From positions 3,680,501-3,744,500 of the forward strand of contig NZ_CP007145.1 in assembly GCF_000576555.1 (NCBI RefSeq): a DNA stretch of 64,000 bases. The letters are read 5' to 3'. This stretch comes from Hymenobacter swuensis DY53 (GTDB lineage Bacteria; Bacteroidota; Bacteroidia; Cytophagales; Hymenobacteraceae). The translations under genes and the position numbers were made by a program. The notes beneath the pieces were generated by a model. The model was not told the DNA's origin. It did no database searches and saw only the letters and a list, made by a program, of their open reading frames with translations. Below, in pieces: positions 25,432-34,222 of the stretch; positions within the stretch are counted from its first letter, which is position 1; the number at the start of each line of letters is the position of its first letter.

Positions 25432-26706
25432 ATGCTGCAAGTTTCCGTCCTGAAAGAACATACCGCCGCCGTGCTGGCCGGCCTGGCCAAACGAAACTAT
25501 AAAACTGCCGAAGCCGACGTGCAGGCCATTCTGGCGCTGGATCAGCGACGGAAGGATCTGCAAACTGCCCACGACCAGGCGCAGGCTGAGGCGAATGAGC
25601 TGGCCCGCCAGATTGGGGGACTGATGAAAGCCGGTAATAAGGCCGAAGCCGACACGCTGAAAGCCCGTACCGCTGAGCTCAAGCAGCAGAACAAGGCCCA
25701 CGCCGAAGAGCTGACGGAGGTAGAAAAAGAGCTGCAGCAAACCCTCTACAAGCTGCCCAACGTGCCCCACAGCAGCGTGCCGGCTGGCCGCTCGGCTGAC
25801 GACAACGAGGTGGTGCGCGAAGTAGGCACCAAGCCTGAGCTACCCGCCGATGCCAAACCCCACTGGGACCTGATTGAGCAGTACGACATCATTGACTTCG
25901 CGCTGGGCAACAAGATTACGGGAGCCGGTTTTCCGGTGTATAAGGGTCAGGGTGCGCGGTTGCAGCGGGCCCTCATCAACTTTTTCCTGGATGAGGCCCG
26001 AGCCGCCGGCTACACGGAAATTCAGCCCCCGATTCTGGTGAACGAGGCCAGCGGCTACGGTACCGGCCAGCTCCCCGACAAGGAAGGCCAGATGTACCAT
26101 TCCACCGCCGACGACCTGTACCTGATTCCGACGGCCGAGGTGCCCATCACTAACCTCTACCGCGACGAGATTATTGCGCCCGAGCAACTGCCCATCCGGA
26201 ATGCCGGCTATACGCCCTGCTTCCGCCGCGAGGCCGGTAGCTGGGGAGCCCACGTCCGGGGCCTCAACCGCCTGCACCAGTTTGATAAAGTTGAGATTGT
26301 ACAAATTACCCAGCCTGAGCAGAGCTACGCGGCTTTAGAAGGGATGGTAGCGCACATTGAGGGCCTACTGCAGAAGCTGGAACTGCCGTACCGGGTGTTG
26401 CGCCTCTGCGGCGGAGATATGGGCTTTACATCGGCTCTTACCTTCGACCTGGAAGTGTGGAGCGCGGCCCAGCAACGCTGGCTGGAAGTAAGCTCGGCCT
26501 CCAACTTTGAAACCTATCAGGCCAACCGCCTGAAACTGCGCTACCGCACCGAAAACAATAAAACCCAGCTACTGCACACGCTCAACGGGTCAGCGCTGGC
26601 GCTGCCCCGCATTGTGGCGGCCCTGCTGGAAAACAACCAGACGCCCGAGGGTATCCGCCTGCCGGCAGTACTGCACTCCTACTGCGGCTTCAGCCAGATA
26701 GGCTAA
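25432..26706 (+). CDS. serS: Seryl-tRNA synthetase
   Basis: A class II synthetase of 424 residues that charges tRNA-Ser (and tRNA-Sec). The N-terminal arm is a long coiled coil (about 30-105, with RRKDLQTAHDQAQAEANELA). The catalytic core has the motif-2 loop region YTPCFRREAGSWGAHVRGLN, preceded by YLIPTAEVPITNLYRDEII, and motif 3 as GSALALPRIVAALLENNQ near the C-terminus. Length and order are normal. Start ATG at 25432 gives MLQVSVLKEHTAAVL, the usual family N-terminus. Confidence 0.97.
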   Translation: MLQVSVLKEHTAAVLAGLAKRNYKTAEADVQAILALDQRRKDLQTAHDQAQAEANELARQIGGLMKAGNKAEADTLKARTAELKQQNKAHAEELTEVEKELQQTLYKLPNVPHSSVPAGRSADDNEVVREVGTKPELPADAKPHWDLIEQYDIIDFALGNKITGAGFPVYKGQGARLQRALINFFLDEARAAGYTEIQPPILVNEASGYGTGQLPDKEGQMYHSTADDLYLIPTAEVPITNLYRDEIIAPEQLPIRNAGYTPCFRREAGSWGAHVRGLNRLHQFDKVEIVQITQPEQSYAALEGMVAHIEGLLQKLELPYRVLRLCGGDMGFTSALTFDLEVWSAAQQRWLEVSSASNFETYQANRLKLRYRTENNKTQLLHTLNGSALALPRIVAALLENNQTPEGIRLPAVLHSYCGFSQIG

Positions 26707-26720
26707 ATCTACCCGTCACC

Positions 26721-26757
26721 AAAAAAGTCTGTTTCCACGCCGGAGACAGACTTTTTT
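26721..26757. terminator. Terminator after serS
   Basis: AAAAAAGTCTGTTTCC and GGAGACAGACTTTTTT form a stem with one mismatch and a 5-nt ACGCC loop, ending in a T8 run. Lies in the convergent gap to the 26780 gene. Confidence 0.88.
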
Positions 26758-26779
26758 TTGTGTAAACACTACCTAAAAA

Positions 26780-27991
26780 TCAGCTGCGCAGATACACCCG
26801 AAACGTGGTACCCTGCCCTTCCTCGCTTTCCACTTCTACCCGGCCGCCCGCCGTCTGGGCCAGTCGATTCACCAGAAACAGTCCTACGCCGGTACCATCC
26901 TCCACGCCGGGGTGGAAACGCCGAAAGAGCTGGAACAAATCAGCGCCGTGGCGGGCCATATCGAGTCCCAGACCATTGTCCTGTACTTCCAGGATAGGTT
27001 GGTCGTTGCGCCAGCCCGTGCGTACTACTACCTCAGGGCGGCGCGCAGGATGCCGGTATTTAAGCGCGTTGGACAGCAGATTCAGCAGAATCGTGCGCAG
27101 ATTGGACCGGATATACAGGACTTCCGGCAGCTGCTTGAAATCAGTAGTAATGCGGGCAGCGGTGGCCTCCACCTGGGGTCGAAGCGAATGACATACTTCC
27201 TTTGCTACTTCTCGCACTTGCACCGGTTCGGTTGCCTGTTCGCCGGTCTGGCGCTGCTCCTGCACTACCGTAGCCAGGTCGGTAATAGTGGTTACCAAGG
27301 CCCGCAGAGAGGAATCAACCAGACTCAAAACATGGGCTTCTTCGGGGTCGTGGAAGGTGGCGGAGCGGCGTAGCTCCTCAAACAGGCCCTGCAGATTGTG
27401 AACAGGCTGCCGCAGATCATGCGAGGCGGCATACACGAAGTTGTCCAGATCGGCGTTCGTGCGGCCCAACTCCTGGTTGATGGCTGCCAGTTCCTGGTTG
27501 CGGGACTGGAGCTGCTGGCGGGTCTCGGTGAGCTCCGACAATGACTCGCGCAGCTGCTGGTTCATCACCTGCAACTCCTGATGGTAACGGGTCTGGTACT
27601 GCTGCCACTCGTTTTTCTCGATGGCGTGCGTTACGGTCCGCGCCAGCAGTTCCCGGTCGAACTGTCCTTTCACGAGGTAGTCGGACGCCCCGCTGTTGAG
27701 GGCACGCACGGCCAGGGTCTCGTTGCCGCTGCCAGTTATCATTATCACGCACAGGGTCTCTGAGTGCGCCAGCTGCTTCAGCTGCTCCAGTACCAACAGC
27801 CCATCCATGTCCTGCAGGTTATGATCGAGCAGCACACAGTCCGGCAGGATCTGGGCGAAGAGCCGCACGGCTTCCGCGCCGGAGGTAGCTTCGTAGAATT
27901 CCACGCTCTCGTGCCCCAGCTGCTTTCCCAGAAAGCGGCGATATAGCACCCGGTCGGTTACGTTGTCATCAGCCAGCAGAATTTTTTTCAC
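26780..27991 (-). CDS. Receiver-histidine kinase hybrid
   Basis: 403 residues. Residues 1-120 are a CheY-like receiver with D8/D9 in LLADDN, phospho-acceptor D56 in CVLLDHNLQDMDG, and K108 in YLVKG. A coiled coil (about 125-185) leads to a HisKA domain with phospho-accepting H191 in NFVYAASHDLRQPVHNL. The HATPase has ILLNLLSNALKYRHP, DNGLGLDM and GTGVGLFLVNRLA. No PAS or membrane segment is present, so it is a cytosolic kinase controlled by its own receiver. It is the last gene of the phytochrome operon, 10 bp after the response regulator, so it probably takes signal from the phytochrome through phosphotransfer. The next partner is unknown. Confidence 0.9.
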   Translation of the reverse strand: MKKILLADDNVTDRVLYRRFLGKQLGHESVEFYEATSGAEAVRLFAQILPDCVLLDHNLQDMDGLLVLEQLKQLAHSETLCVIMITGSGNETLAVRALNSGASDYLVKGQFDRELLARTVTHAIEKNEWQQYQTRYHQELQVMNQQLRESLSELTETRQQLQSRNQELAAINQELGRTNADLDNFVYAASHDLRQPVHNLQGLFEELRRSATFHDPEEAHVLSLVDSSLRALVTTITDLATVVQEQRQTGEQATEPVQVREVAKEVCHSLRPQVEATAARITTDFKQLPEVLYIRSNLRTILLNLLSNALKYRHPARRPEVVVRTGWRNDQPILEVQDNGLGLDMARHGADLFQLFRRFHPGVEDGTGVGLFLVNRLAQTAGGRVEVESEEGQGTTFRVYLRS

Positions 27992-28001
27992 GGGCGGCGA
28001 C

Positions 28002-28445
28002 TTAGTTACTGGGCAGTTCTACTGCGCTCAGCCAATACTGCACAATCAGACGCACTTTTTCTTCCATGGCCGCATAGTCAATGGGCTTGGTGAGGTAGCT
28101 ATTTGCTCCCAGTCGGTAGCACTCTTCAATATCCTTACTGTTAGAAGAAGTACTGAAAATGATAATCGGGATGGTGTTGAGAGCATCATCGTGTTTCACC
28201 ACATCCAACACAGCCCGGCCATCGGTACCGGGCATGTTCAGGTCGAGCAGGATAATGGCCGGCAGCACGGCCGGCCACTTAATATTGCGGCCGTAGCCCT
28301 GCAGATATTCCAGCGCCTGGTCGCCATCGGTGCAGCGCAACACCGGATTTTGCAGCGCATGCTTACGGAATGCCCGGCCCAGGGCCGTGAAGTCCTCGGT
28401 ACTATCTTCGACTACTAAAATGGGTTTCAGGGAGGCAGAACTCAT
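28002..28445 (-). CDS. Single-domain response regulator (Rcp1-like)
   Basis: 147 residues, only a receiver domain: acidic pair E13-D14 in LVVEDSTED, phospho-acceptor D68 in AIILLDLNMPGTDG, Thr/Ser in IIIFSTSSNSKDI and the Lys in YLTKPID. The loop before the phospho site is longer than in CheY, as in Rcp1-type regulators that partner phytochrome kinases. ATGA overlap with the phytochrome gene stop (28442-28445) shows tight coupling. No output domain, so it acts as a phospho-relay or protein-binding switch. Confidence 0.92.
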   Translation of the reverse strand: MSSASLKPILVVEDSTEDFTALGRAFRKHALQNPVLRCTDGDQALEYLQGYGRNIKWPAVLPAIILLDLNMPGTDGRAVLDVVKHDDALNTIPIIIFSTSSNSKDIEECYRLGANSYLTKPIDYAAMEEKVRLIVQYWLSAVELPSN

Positions 28446-30760
28446 GAGGTGTATTTCGGAAGCGAAAAGAAGAAGGTAGCCCCCTGTGCGGGCTGAGACT
28501 CCACCCAGAGCTGGCCGCCACTCTTCTCTATCATCTTTTTCACAATGGCTAAGCCTGCCCCAGTACCACCACCATACTTATCCTGGCTGTGCAGACGCTT
28601 AAAGATTTTGAAAATACTCTCGTGGTGCCGGGAGTCAATGCCGATGCCGTTGTCACGCACAAAGAGTACATGGAATGCTGCCGGGCTAATGCTCCCACGC
28701 GGGCTAATAACGCCTGCGGGAGCAACGCCTATTTCTACGGTCTTTACGGCACTATCGTTGTAGCGCATGGCATTGGTCAGCAGATTATTGAATACCTCGC
28801 GCAACCGCACTGGGTCGGCCTGTACGGTGGGCAGGGGGTGGGCCACCGTAACACGGGTACCAGTTTGCTCTAGGCGGGGCTGCAGTATCTCCATGGCTTC
28901 AGCCAATATCGTGTTCAAATCTACTTCCTGCACATCCGGCTCCAGGCGCCCCACGCGGGAGAGCTGCAGCAACGACTCAATCAGGGACTCCATGCGCTGG
29001 CTCAGACGCACCAAGGTCTGCAGCTTATCCACGCCGTCGGAATCCAGCTTATCAGCGTAGTCTTCCAGCAGGAAGATGGAGTAGTTATGGATGCCGCGCA
29101 GGGGCTCTTTCAGGTCGTGGGAGGCCACGTAGGCAAAGGAATCCAGCTCGTCGTTGCTGCGTTCCAGCTCGGCATTAAGGCGGCTGAGCTGCAGGGCCCG
29201 GGCCTGAATTTCATTGAACAGCTTGAGGCGGATATCGGCAATACGCAGCCGGATTTCCTCGGCAGCTTCAACTTCTATGGGTTTCCAGGCCTCCGCCGTA
29301 TTCTCCACCGATTCACTCCAGGCTGCAAAGGAATGCCGGGGCGAAAGATGGAGCTGGCCGTCTTTCATCACTTCGGCTTTCTGCTGCTGGCCGGCCCAGG
29401 TAACGGTCTGCAACACCTCCGGCCGCAACCAGATGATAAAGTCGCCGGCCGCCCTATCGAGCCGGATGGCCAGAATACCACTGGCTACGGAGCGCACAGC
29501 CACGCCGGCCGGATTATGCCGGGCGTAAGAGTTGGTATGAAACAGCTCCCCGGTGGCGTGCTTGCTCAGCCACTCCACTATCTCCCGCATCTGGGGGGCA
29601 GTAGGGGTACTGCCGTAGGCAGCCAGTTCCCCATCGAAACTCACTAGTACGCCGCCGCAGTCAAATACGTCTTTTACGACAGGTAAATGGTCGTAGAGGG
29701 CCTTGCGAAAATCCGGAAACTCGGCCAGCAGCCCAAAGAGCCGGGCCTGATGTTCGCGCAGACGCAGCTGATAAGCAAAATCATCGGCCTGCTCCTTGCT
29801 TTTAAGCAGGGCAGAGAAGGTTTTGCCAATGAACTGACACAGGTCGCGCAGTTCGTAGCTCACCAGGCGCGGCGCGTAATGATGACAGACCAGCAGCCCC
29901 CACAGCTGCCCGTCCCGGATCAGGGAGATGGTCATGGTAGCTCCCACGCCCATATTCTTCAGGTACTCCACATGAATAGGCGACACGCTCCGCAGCACGG
30001 AGTAGGTCATATCAGGGGGGCGCTGGCTGGCTGGGTTGCGCACCGGCACCAGCGGCACGGGCACGTAGTCTACGTCAGGAATGAAGCGGAGCCAGTTTTT
30101 GAGGTACATGGCCCGGGCCTGCTTCGGAATATCGGTGGCCGGGTAGTGCAGCCCCAGGAACGGCTCCAGATCGGGGTGGCGGGCTTCGGCTACGACTTCG
30201 CCGCTTTCATCCTCCGCAAACCGGTAGGCCATTACCCTATCGAAGCCGGTAATTTCGCGCACCTGCTGCACGGCATACGCGCAGAACTCTACCACAGAGG
30301 CGGCAGCCAGCATCTGGCCCAGCGCATCGTTAAGAGAAGGCAGGTTAAGCGGCCCGTCCGTGGTTTCGGCTACTGGTTCAAATTCCAGCCACAGCAGGTC
30401 ATCAAAGCGGTGCAGAATCAGCTTGTAGAACGGCTGGCCGGTTACCTTATCGAGCCGAACACCTACCAAGCGGTGTCCTTCCGCCAGCGTGGTAAGCTGC
30501 GCTTCTATGTCAACCAGGCGGGCCGGCTCGAACAGGCAGTCCAGCCCCTGCCCTATCAGGTTTTCGGCTGCAATACCCAGCAGCTCCTGCGTATTGGCAC
30601 TAGCCTGCACCACACGGCGCGTTTGCTCGTGCAGGCACAGCAGAAAACCGTAGGGCTGAATCAGCCCAGGAATGTGAATGGGTTCCCGGTCGCAGTTGGT
30701 CAGCGTGATTTCCGCGCCTACCAGGCTTTCGTCGGTGTAGATTACGCCTGTTCTATCCAT
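28442..30760 (-). CDS. bphP: Bacteriophytochrome histidine kinase
   Basis: A biliverdin-binding red/far-red light sensor kinase of 772 residues. The ATG at 30760 was chosen because it places C23 in TNCDREPIHIPGLIQPYG, the usual bilin attachment site; upstream frame belongs to the heme oxygenase gene. PAS is about 20-130, GAF about 145-320 with PATDIP (D210), H263 in SPIHVEYLKNMGV and H293 in CHHY, and PHY about 330-515 with the tongue PRHSF (474-478). HisKA has H548 in FAYVASHDLKEPL and the HATPase has NNLLTNAMRYND and GTGAGLAIVKKM. All key residues are present, though the usual IQPHG reads IQPYG. It overlaps the heme oxygenase gene by 19 nt and the regulator gene by 4 nt. Confidence 0.95.
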   Translation of the reverse strand: MDRTGVIYTDESLVGAEITLTNCDREPIHIPGLIQPYGFLLCLHEQTRRVVQASANTQELLGIAAENLIGQGLDCLFEPARLVDIEAQLTTLAEGHRLVGVRLDKVTGQPFYKLILHRFDDLLWLEFEPVAETTDGPLNLPSLNDALGQMLAAASVVEFCAYAVQQVREITGFDRVMAYRFAEDESGEVVAEARHPDLEPFLGLHYPATDIPKQARAMYLKNWLRFIPDVDYVPVPLVPVRNPASQRPPDMTYSVLRSVSPIHVEYLKNMGVGATMTISLIRDGQLWGLLVCHHYAPRLVSYELRDLCQFIGKTFSALLKSKEQADDFAYQLRLREHQARLFGLLAEFPDFRKALYDHLPVVKDVFDCGGVLVSFDGELAAYGSTPTAPQMREIVEWLSKHATGELFHTNSYARHNPAGVAVRSVASGILAIRLDRAAGDFIIWLRPEVLQTVTWAGQQQKAEVMKDGQLHLSPRHSFAAWSESVENTAEAWKPIEVEAAEEIRLRIADIRLKLFNEIQARALQLSRLNAELERSNDELDSFAYVASHDLKEPLRGIHNYSIFLLEDYADKLDSDGVDKLQTLVRLSQRMESLIESLLQLSRVGRLEPDVQEVDLNTILAEAMEILQPRLEQTGTRVTVAHPLPTVQADPVRLREVFNNLLTNAMRYNDSAVKTVEIGVAPAGVISPRGSISPAAFHVLFVRDNGIGIDSRHHESIFKIFKRLHSQDKYGGGTGAGLAIVKKMIEKSGGQLWVESQPAQGATFFFSLPKYTS

Positions 30761-31311
30761 GCGTGTAAGCGTTGGAACGTGAGAATGGCCGAGGCCACAA
30801 TCTCGTCGGTGGTGGCGGGCGTTGCGGCCTCGGCCAGCAACCCCACAAAAGATTTCCAGAGCGGCCCTGTCTGCTCGGCGTGGCCGCTGAAATACGCCCG
30901 GGCCGCAATACCGGCCTTCGCCAGCTGCCGGGAAATTACCTGACCGCCCAGTGTAGAGCCTTCCAGCACGTACATAGCGCCCAGCAACTGGGCGCGGGTG
31001 TGCAGAGGCGGCAGGTTGGGGGCCAAAGGCAGCGTAGCCGCAGCAGGCAGATCCTGATGCAGCAACGAGGCCCGGTAGCGGCGGGTCAACTCCCATTCCG
31101 GGCCAAACTCCTCAGCGTGGGCGCGCAATTGCGCCTCAAAAGGCACTACAAACCCATATAGCTTCGCCAGGAAGCGGGCCGCTGCGGCTTCGGTTGGCGT
31201 GCCAGCTTTTAATTGCTGGTTGAACTCGTTGGCCTCCAGCGCATCATGGTACGGGCGGGTCTCCTGGCGCAGGCGGGTCAGAACATCGGCAGAGCCGGCA
31301 GATACGGTCAT
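30742..31311 (-). CDS. Biliverdin-producing heme oxygenase
   Basis: 189 residues. The heme ligand His is H22 in RQETRPYHDALE and the distal helix is MYVLEGSTLGGQVISRQL, both typical of bacterial BphO/HemO enzymes. It cleaves heme to biliverdin, iron and CO, giving the chromophore for the phytochrome encoded next. The TTG in front of the ATG at 31311 would add two residues (MP) and was not used. The stop overlaps the phytochrome start by 19 nt. First gene of the light-sensing operon, with an exact -7 box at 31366-31373. Confidence 0.92.
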   Translation of the reverse strand: MTVSAGSADVLTRLRQETRPYHDALEANEFNQQLKAGTPTEAAAARFLAKLYGFVVPFEAQLRAHAEEFGPEWELTRRYRASLLHQDLPAAATLPLAPNLPPLHTRAQLLGAMYVLEGSTLGGQVISRQLAKAGIAARAYFSGHAEQTGPLWKSFVGLLAEAATPATTDEIVASAILTFQRLHAWIEQA

Positions 31312-31365
31312 AGGCAACTACTGACCGCCGCAAAAAGTAGGCAGGTCGTCATCTGGTACTACAAG

Positions 31366-31373
31366 CAAATGTA
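31366..31373 (-). promoter_or_regulatory. -7 box (TACATTTG, minus strand) for the phytochrome operon
   Basis: Plus-strand CAAATGTA is the complement of TACATTTG, an exact TAnnTTTG match, 55 bp upstream of the heme oxygenase start. A second, imperfect TACTTTTTG lies at 31331-31339. No clear -33. Confidence 0.42.
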
Positions 31374-31443
31374 GCGGAGAATTCATTTACCCATTTCCGC
31401 AGCCGACACCCCACTGATTCGGTGGGCCTTGTTGCAGCACTGG

Positions 31444-31710
31444 CTAATACTCTGCTATTTGCTCGTGCACGTAGCACCAGGCCCACTGCTCGCCTGGCTC
31501 GGCGGAGGTTACTACCGGGTGGCTGCTGGTCTGAAAATGCCGGGTGGCATGTTTGTTTGTGGAAGAGTCGCAGCACCCAACGTGGCCACACGCCTGGCAC
31601 ACGCGCAGATGCACCCAGGCGTCGCCCAAAGCCACGCATTCAGGACAGACCGGTTCGGCGGGTGGCGGCAGCAGGGTTTCAAGCGCCTGCAGATGGAAAC
31701 AGAGAGCCAT
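31444..31710 (-). CDS. UBP-type zinc finger protein
   Basis: 88 residues, almost all of it a UBP zinc finger: C22-x2-C25, C38-x2-C41, C46, H54, H58 and H64, in CPECVALGDAWVHLRVC, CGHVGCCDSS and NKHATRHFQTSSHPVV, then the WAWCYVHE end. In eukaryotic deubiquitinases this domain binds the ubiquitin C-terminus. Stand-alone bacterial versions are known but their ligand is not. The ATG at 31710 begins MALCFHLQAL; the frame extends 10 codons upstream. Same strand as the osmC gene 31 bp upstream, so possibly co-transcribed. Confidence 0.88.
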   Translation of the reverse strand: MALCFHLQALETLLPPPAEPVCPECVALGDAWVHLRVCQACGHVGCCDSSTNKHATRHFQTSSHPVVTSAEPGEQWAWCYVHEQIAEY

Positions 31711-31741
31711 GGTTTCGCGGAGTTTACGTGACCGTAGCAAG

Positions 31742-32188
31742 TTACTCAGCCAGCACCGTTATGACGCGCAGTACTCCGCTGGTGAGTATTTTCTGGACGG
31801 GGCACTTCTCCGAGACAACCTGCAACCGCTGCCGCTGATCCGCCGATAACGGCCCCAACAGCCGCAGCTCCTTATGTATCTCTTCCAGCGTGGTGCCCGG
31901 CTGCTCACACTGGTCGCAATCTTCTCGATGTACGCGCTGGTGGCTTAACCGCACTTCAATACCCTCCAGGGGCCATTGTTTTCGGGTGGCGTACAGGCGC
32001 AGCGTGATGGCCGTGCAGGCTCCCAGCGCCGAGAGTAGCATGTCATACGGGGTAGGCCCCCGGTCCTCTCCGCCCACCGTTACCGGCTCATCAACTAGCC
32101 ACGTATGGCGGCCAGCCTGGATATCGGCTGTCAGAGCGGCAGGACCTACTTTTACCAGGATTGCTGGAACAATTATTACCGGGTCCAT
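31742..32188 (-). CDS. OsmC-family protein
   Basis: OsmC/Ohr proteins reduce organic hydroperoxides through a pair of cysteines. In this 148-residue protein these are the Cys in LLSALGACTAITLRLYA (about residue 58) and the one in VSEKCPVQKIL (about 128), both conserved. GGEDRGPTPYDMLLSALGAC is a family hallmark. The middle contains HREDCDQCEQPGTT, an extra CxxC insert seen in the YhfA/OsmC subgroup. Start at 32188 fits the family length. Confidence 0.92.
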   Translation of the reverse strand: MDPVIIVPAILVKVGPAALTADIQAGRHTWLVDEPVTVGGEDRGPTPYDMLLSALGACTAITLRLYATRKQWPLEGIEVRLSHQRVHREDCDQCEQPGTTLEEIHKELRLLGPLSADQRQRLQVVSEKCPVQKILTSGVLRVITVLAE

Positions 32189-32362
32189 ACGAAAGCGTAA
32201 CGGGAGAAAGTTCAGTAAACGCAGCCCGACGGTAGTGGTTGTGGCATCGAGCCGGCCTTACTGGCAATTGCCATCCTGCCTATCTTGCCGACTTATTTGC
32301 TGTGCTGCCTCGTCCCAGCGCCAGTATATCGAGCCGATTTTCAGTTGTTCCCTATCGTTTCA

Positions 32363-34108
32363 ATGCCTCGTATTCTACGCTTTATAGTTGTCCTGCTATT
32401 GTATGCGGGCATATTCCTTGTCTTTACTTGGCCTCTGGCGGGCAATTTTTCTACAGCCTTTCCGGCGGTTCCCGGCCACGATTCCTACCAGTTTTACTGG
32501 AACGTCTGGCACTTCCGGGAAGCCGTAACCACCGGGCACAATCCGTTTTTCACCGATTGGCTATTTTACCCTGTCGGCTCGGGACTTATCATGCACGCCT
32601 ACATTCCCATCATCGGGTTGCTGGCGGTTCTGGTCGGGAACGAGATGCTGGCTATTAACCTGGGGCTGCTGGCCAGCTACGCGCTGTCGGGCACGGGGGC
32701 CTACTACCTGGCCCGACGCTGGGTAAAAAACCCAGTGCTGGGTTTGCTGGCCGGTTTCATCTTCGCCTATTCCCCCTACAAGCTCCAGCGGCTGCCCGAG
32801 CACTTCAATCTGGTGCTGACCGCCACCGTACCCTTTTACGTGCTGGCGTTTCTGCGCGCGTTTGAGTTTCAGGAAGGCCGGTTTCTGCCGGTAGTACGAA
32901 GTTGGGCGGCGGTGCTGGCGTGCGGCCTGCTGGGCATCATCACGTTATTCAGCGATTATTACGTTCTGTTCGGCCTCATTTATTTCTCGCTTCTGTATGC
33001 CAGCTGGTACTGGTTGCGCATTGGCCGGCTCAACTGGCGCAACTGGCGCAATTGGCGGACTTGGGCCGTACTGGCGGGCATACTCCTCGTGAGCCACATT
33101 GGTATCCGGCTGCTACGCCTGGCCGGCGTGCCCGATACGGGTAAATGGTGGGGAGGCGACGTGGTGGCGTTCCTGCTGCCGCCGGCTACCAGCCGCTGGC
33201 TGGATTTTGCCTGGGCTGAGCGCCTGTACAACTCTTCTTTGTTCAACATGCCCGGCTCGATAGAAAATACCCTGTTCATTGGGTATGCGCTGCCGTTGCT
33301 AGCTCTTGGCCTCTGGTTGTGGAGGCGCAGGCCCCGCTCGCTCCGCTCCCAGGATGCCCAGGGGAGGCCGTTGATCTGGGTACTTGTCGTGTTTCTGCTC
33401 TTCACGGTGCCTACGCTTCGGGTGTATGGCCATGAGCGGCTGAACCTACCCACTTCCCTGCTGCATTTTATTCCCTTCTTCAACAACATCCGGTGCCCTA
33501 CGCGCTGGATTATGCTGGTGGGCTTACTCCTGCCCATCATCTCCTTTAGTGCTCTGGAAGCGGCCTGGCAAGGCCTGAAACCTGCTTCACGTTATCTGCT
33601 CAGCGCGGGGTTGTTTGCCGTGGTAGCCCTGGAGTTCTGGCCGAAACCCTACTACCAGGCAACGGCCGCGTCGGTTCCGGCTTTTTACCGGCAGCTGGCG
33701 GCCCGGCCCGGCACCACGTTGGTTCCCATTCCGCTGGGCGTTACGGATGGCAACCGGCAGGCGGGCCACCTGCCCACCGAGCAACTGTTCTATCAGGCAT
33801 TCCACCGGAAGAAGCTGCCCGGCGGCTACCTCTCACGCGTGAAGCCGGAGCTGTTTCTGGCCCTCCGGCAACAACCCGTCTTGCGGGCCTTACTGCAGGT
33901 ACAAACGCACCCCGACTCGCTGGGGACGTCGCCAACTCCCGAGCAGATGCGGGCCTTTCTGCAACAGTACAAGCCGGCCGCTTTTGTCATTGATTCTAGC
34001 TACCAACACCACCCTGTACGGCCATACCTGCGGCAGTTGCTGCAGCCGTTTGGCTACACAGAGCAGCTGGTAGAGCAGCGGGTGCTTTTTGTGCCATCTC
34101 CCAGGTAG
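32363..34108 (+). CDS. Polytopic membrane protein, probable GT-C type glycosyltransferase
   Basis: 581 residues with about ten hydrophobic helices. The first helix is followed by a large extracytoplasmic loop AFPAVPGHDSYQFYWNVWHF, where an Asp after the first membrane helix (GHDSYQ) is the pattern of lipid-linked GT-C glycosyltransferases. Other features are LARRWVKNPVLGLLAGFIFA and a C-terminal soluble domain of about 150 residues. The ATG at 32363 starts directly before the first membrane helix (LRFIVVLLLYAGIFLVF). The donor and acceptor are unknown. An 18-bp terminator stem follows. Confidence 0.72.
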   Translation: MPRILRFIVVLLLYAGIFLVFTWPLAGNFSTAFPAVPGHDSYQFYWNVWHFREAVTTGHNPFFTDWLFYPVGSGLIMHAYIPIIGLLAVLVGNEMLAINLGLLASYALSGTGAYYLARRWVKNPVLGLLAGFIFAYSPYKLQRLPEHFNLVLTATVPFYVLAFLRAFEFQEGRFLPVVRSWAAVLACGLLGIITLFSDYYVLFGLIYFSLLYASWYWLRIGRLNWRNWRNWRTWAVLAGILLVSHIGIRLLRLAGVPDTGKWWGGDVVAFLLPPATSRWLDFAWAERLYNSSLFNMPGSIENTLFIGYALPLLALGLWLWRRRPRSLRSQDAQGRPLIWVLVVFLLFTVPTLRVYGHERLNLPTSLLHFIPFFNNIRCPTRWIMLVGLLLPIISFSALEAAWQGLKPASRYLLSAGLFAVVALEFWPKPYYQATAASVPAFYRQLAARPGTTLVPIPLGVTDGNRQAGHLPTEQLFYQAFHRKKLPGGYLSRVKPELFLALRQQPVLRALLQVQTHPDSLGTSPTPEQMRAFLQQYKPAAFVIDSSYQHHPVRPYLRQLLQPFGYTEQLVEQRVLFVPSPR

Positions 34109-34138
34109 TTCAGCGCAGATTACATTATGTGGCCATAG

Positions 34139-34177
34139 AAAAGGGCCGCCCTTGCTGCAAGCAAGGGCGGCCCTTTT
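34139..34177. terminator. Bidirectional terminator
   Basis: AAAAGGGCCGCCCTTGCT (34139-34156) is exactly complementary to 34160-34177, loop GCA. It separates convergent genes ending at 34108 and 34223. Confidence 0.92.
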
Positions 34178-34222
34178 GTTGGGTTGAGTTACCCACAGGC
34201 CGTTGGTCAGGCAACCGCCGCG

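Noticed and set aside
24897..25502. Several frames of 60-110 codons in the rho-serS gap
   Set aside because: They overlap each other on both strands and their Cys/Trp/Pro-rich translations look like random GC-rich DNA.
29687..30943. 418-codon open frame antisense to the phytochrome gene
   Set aside because: Complement of a strongly supported phytochrome gene; composition is typical of an antisense shadow.
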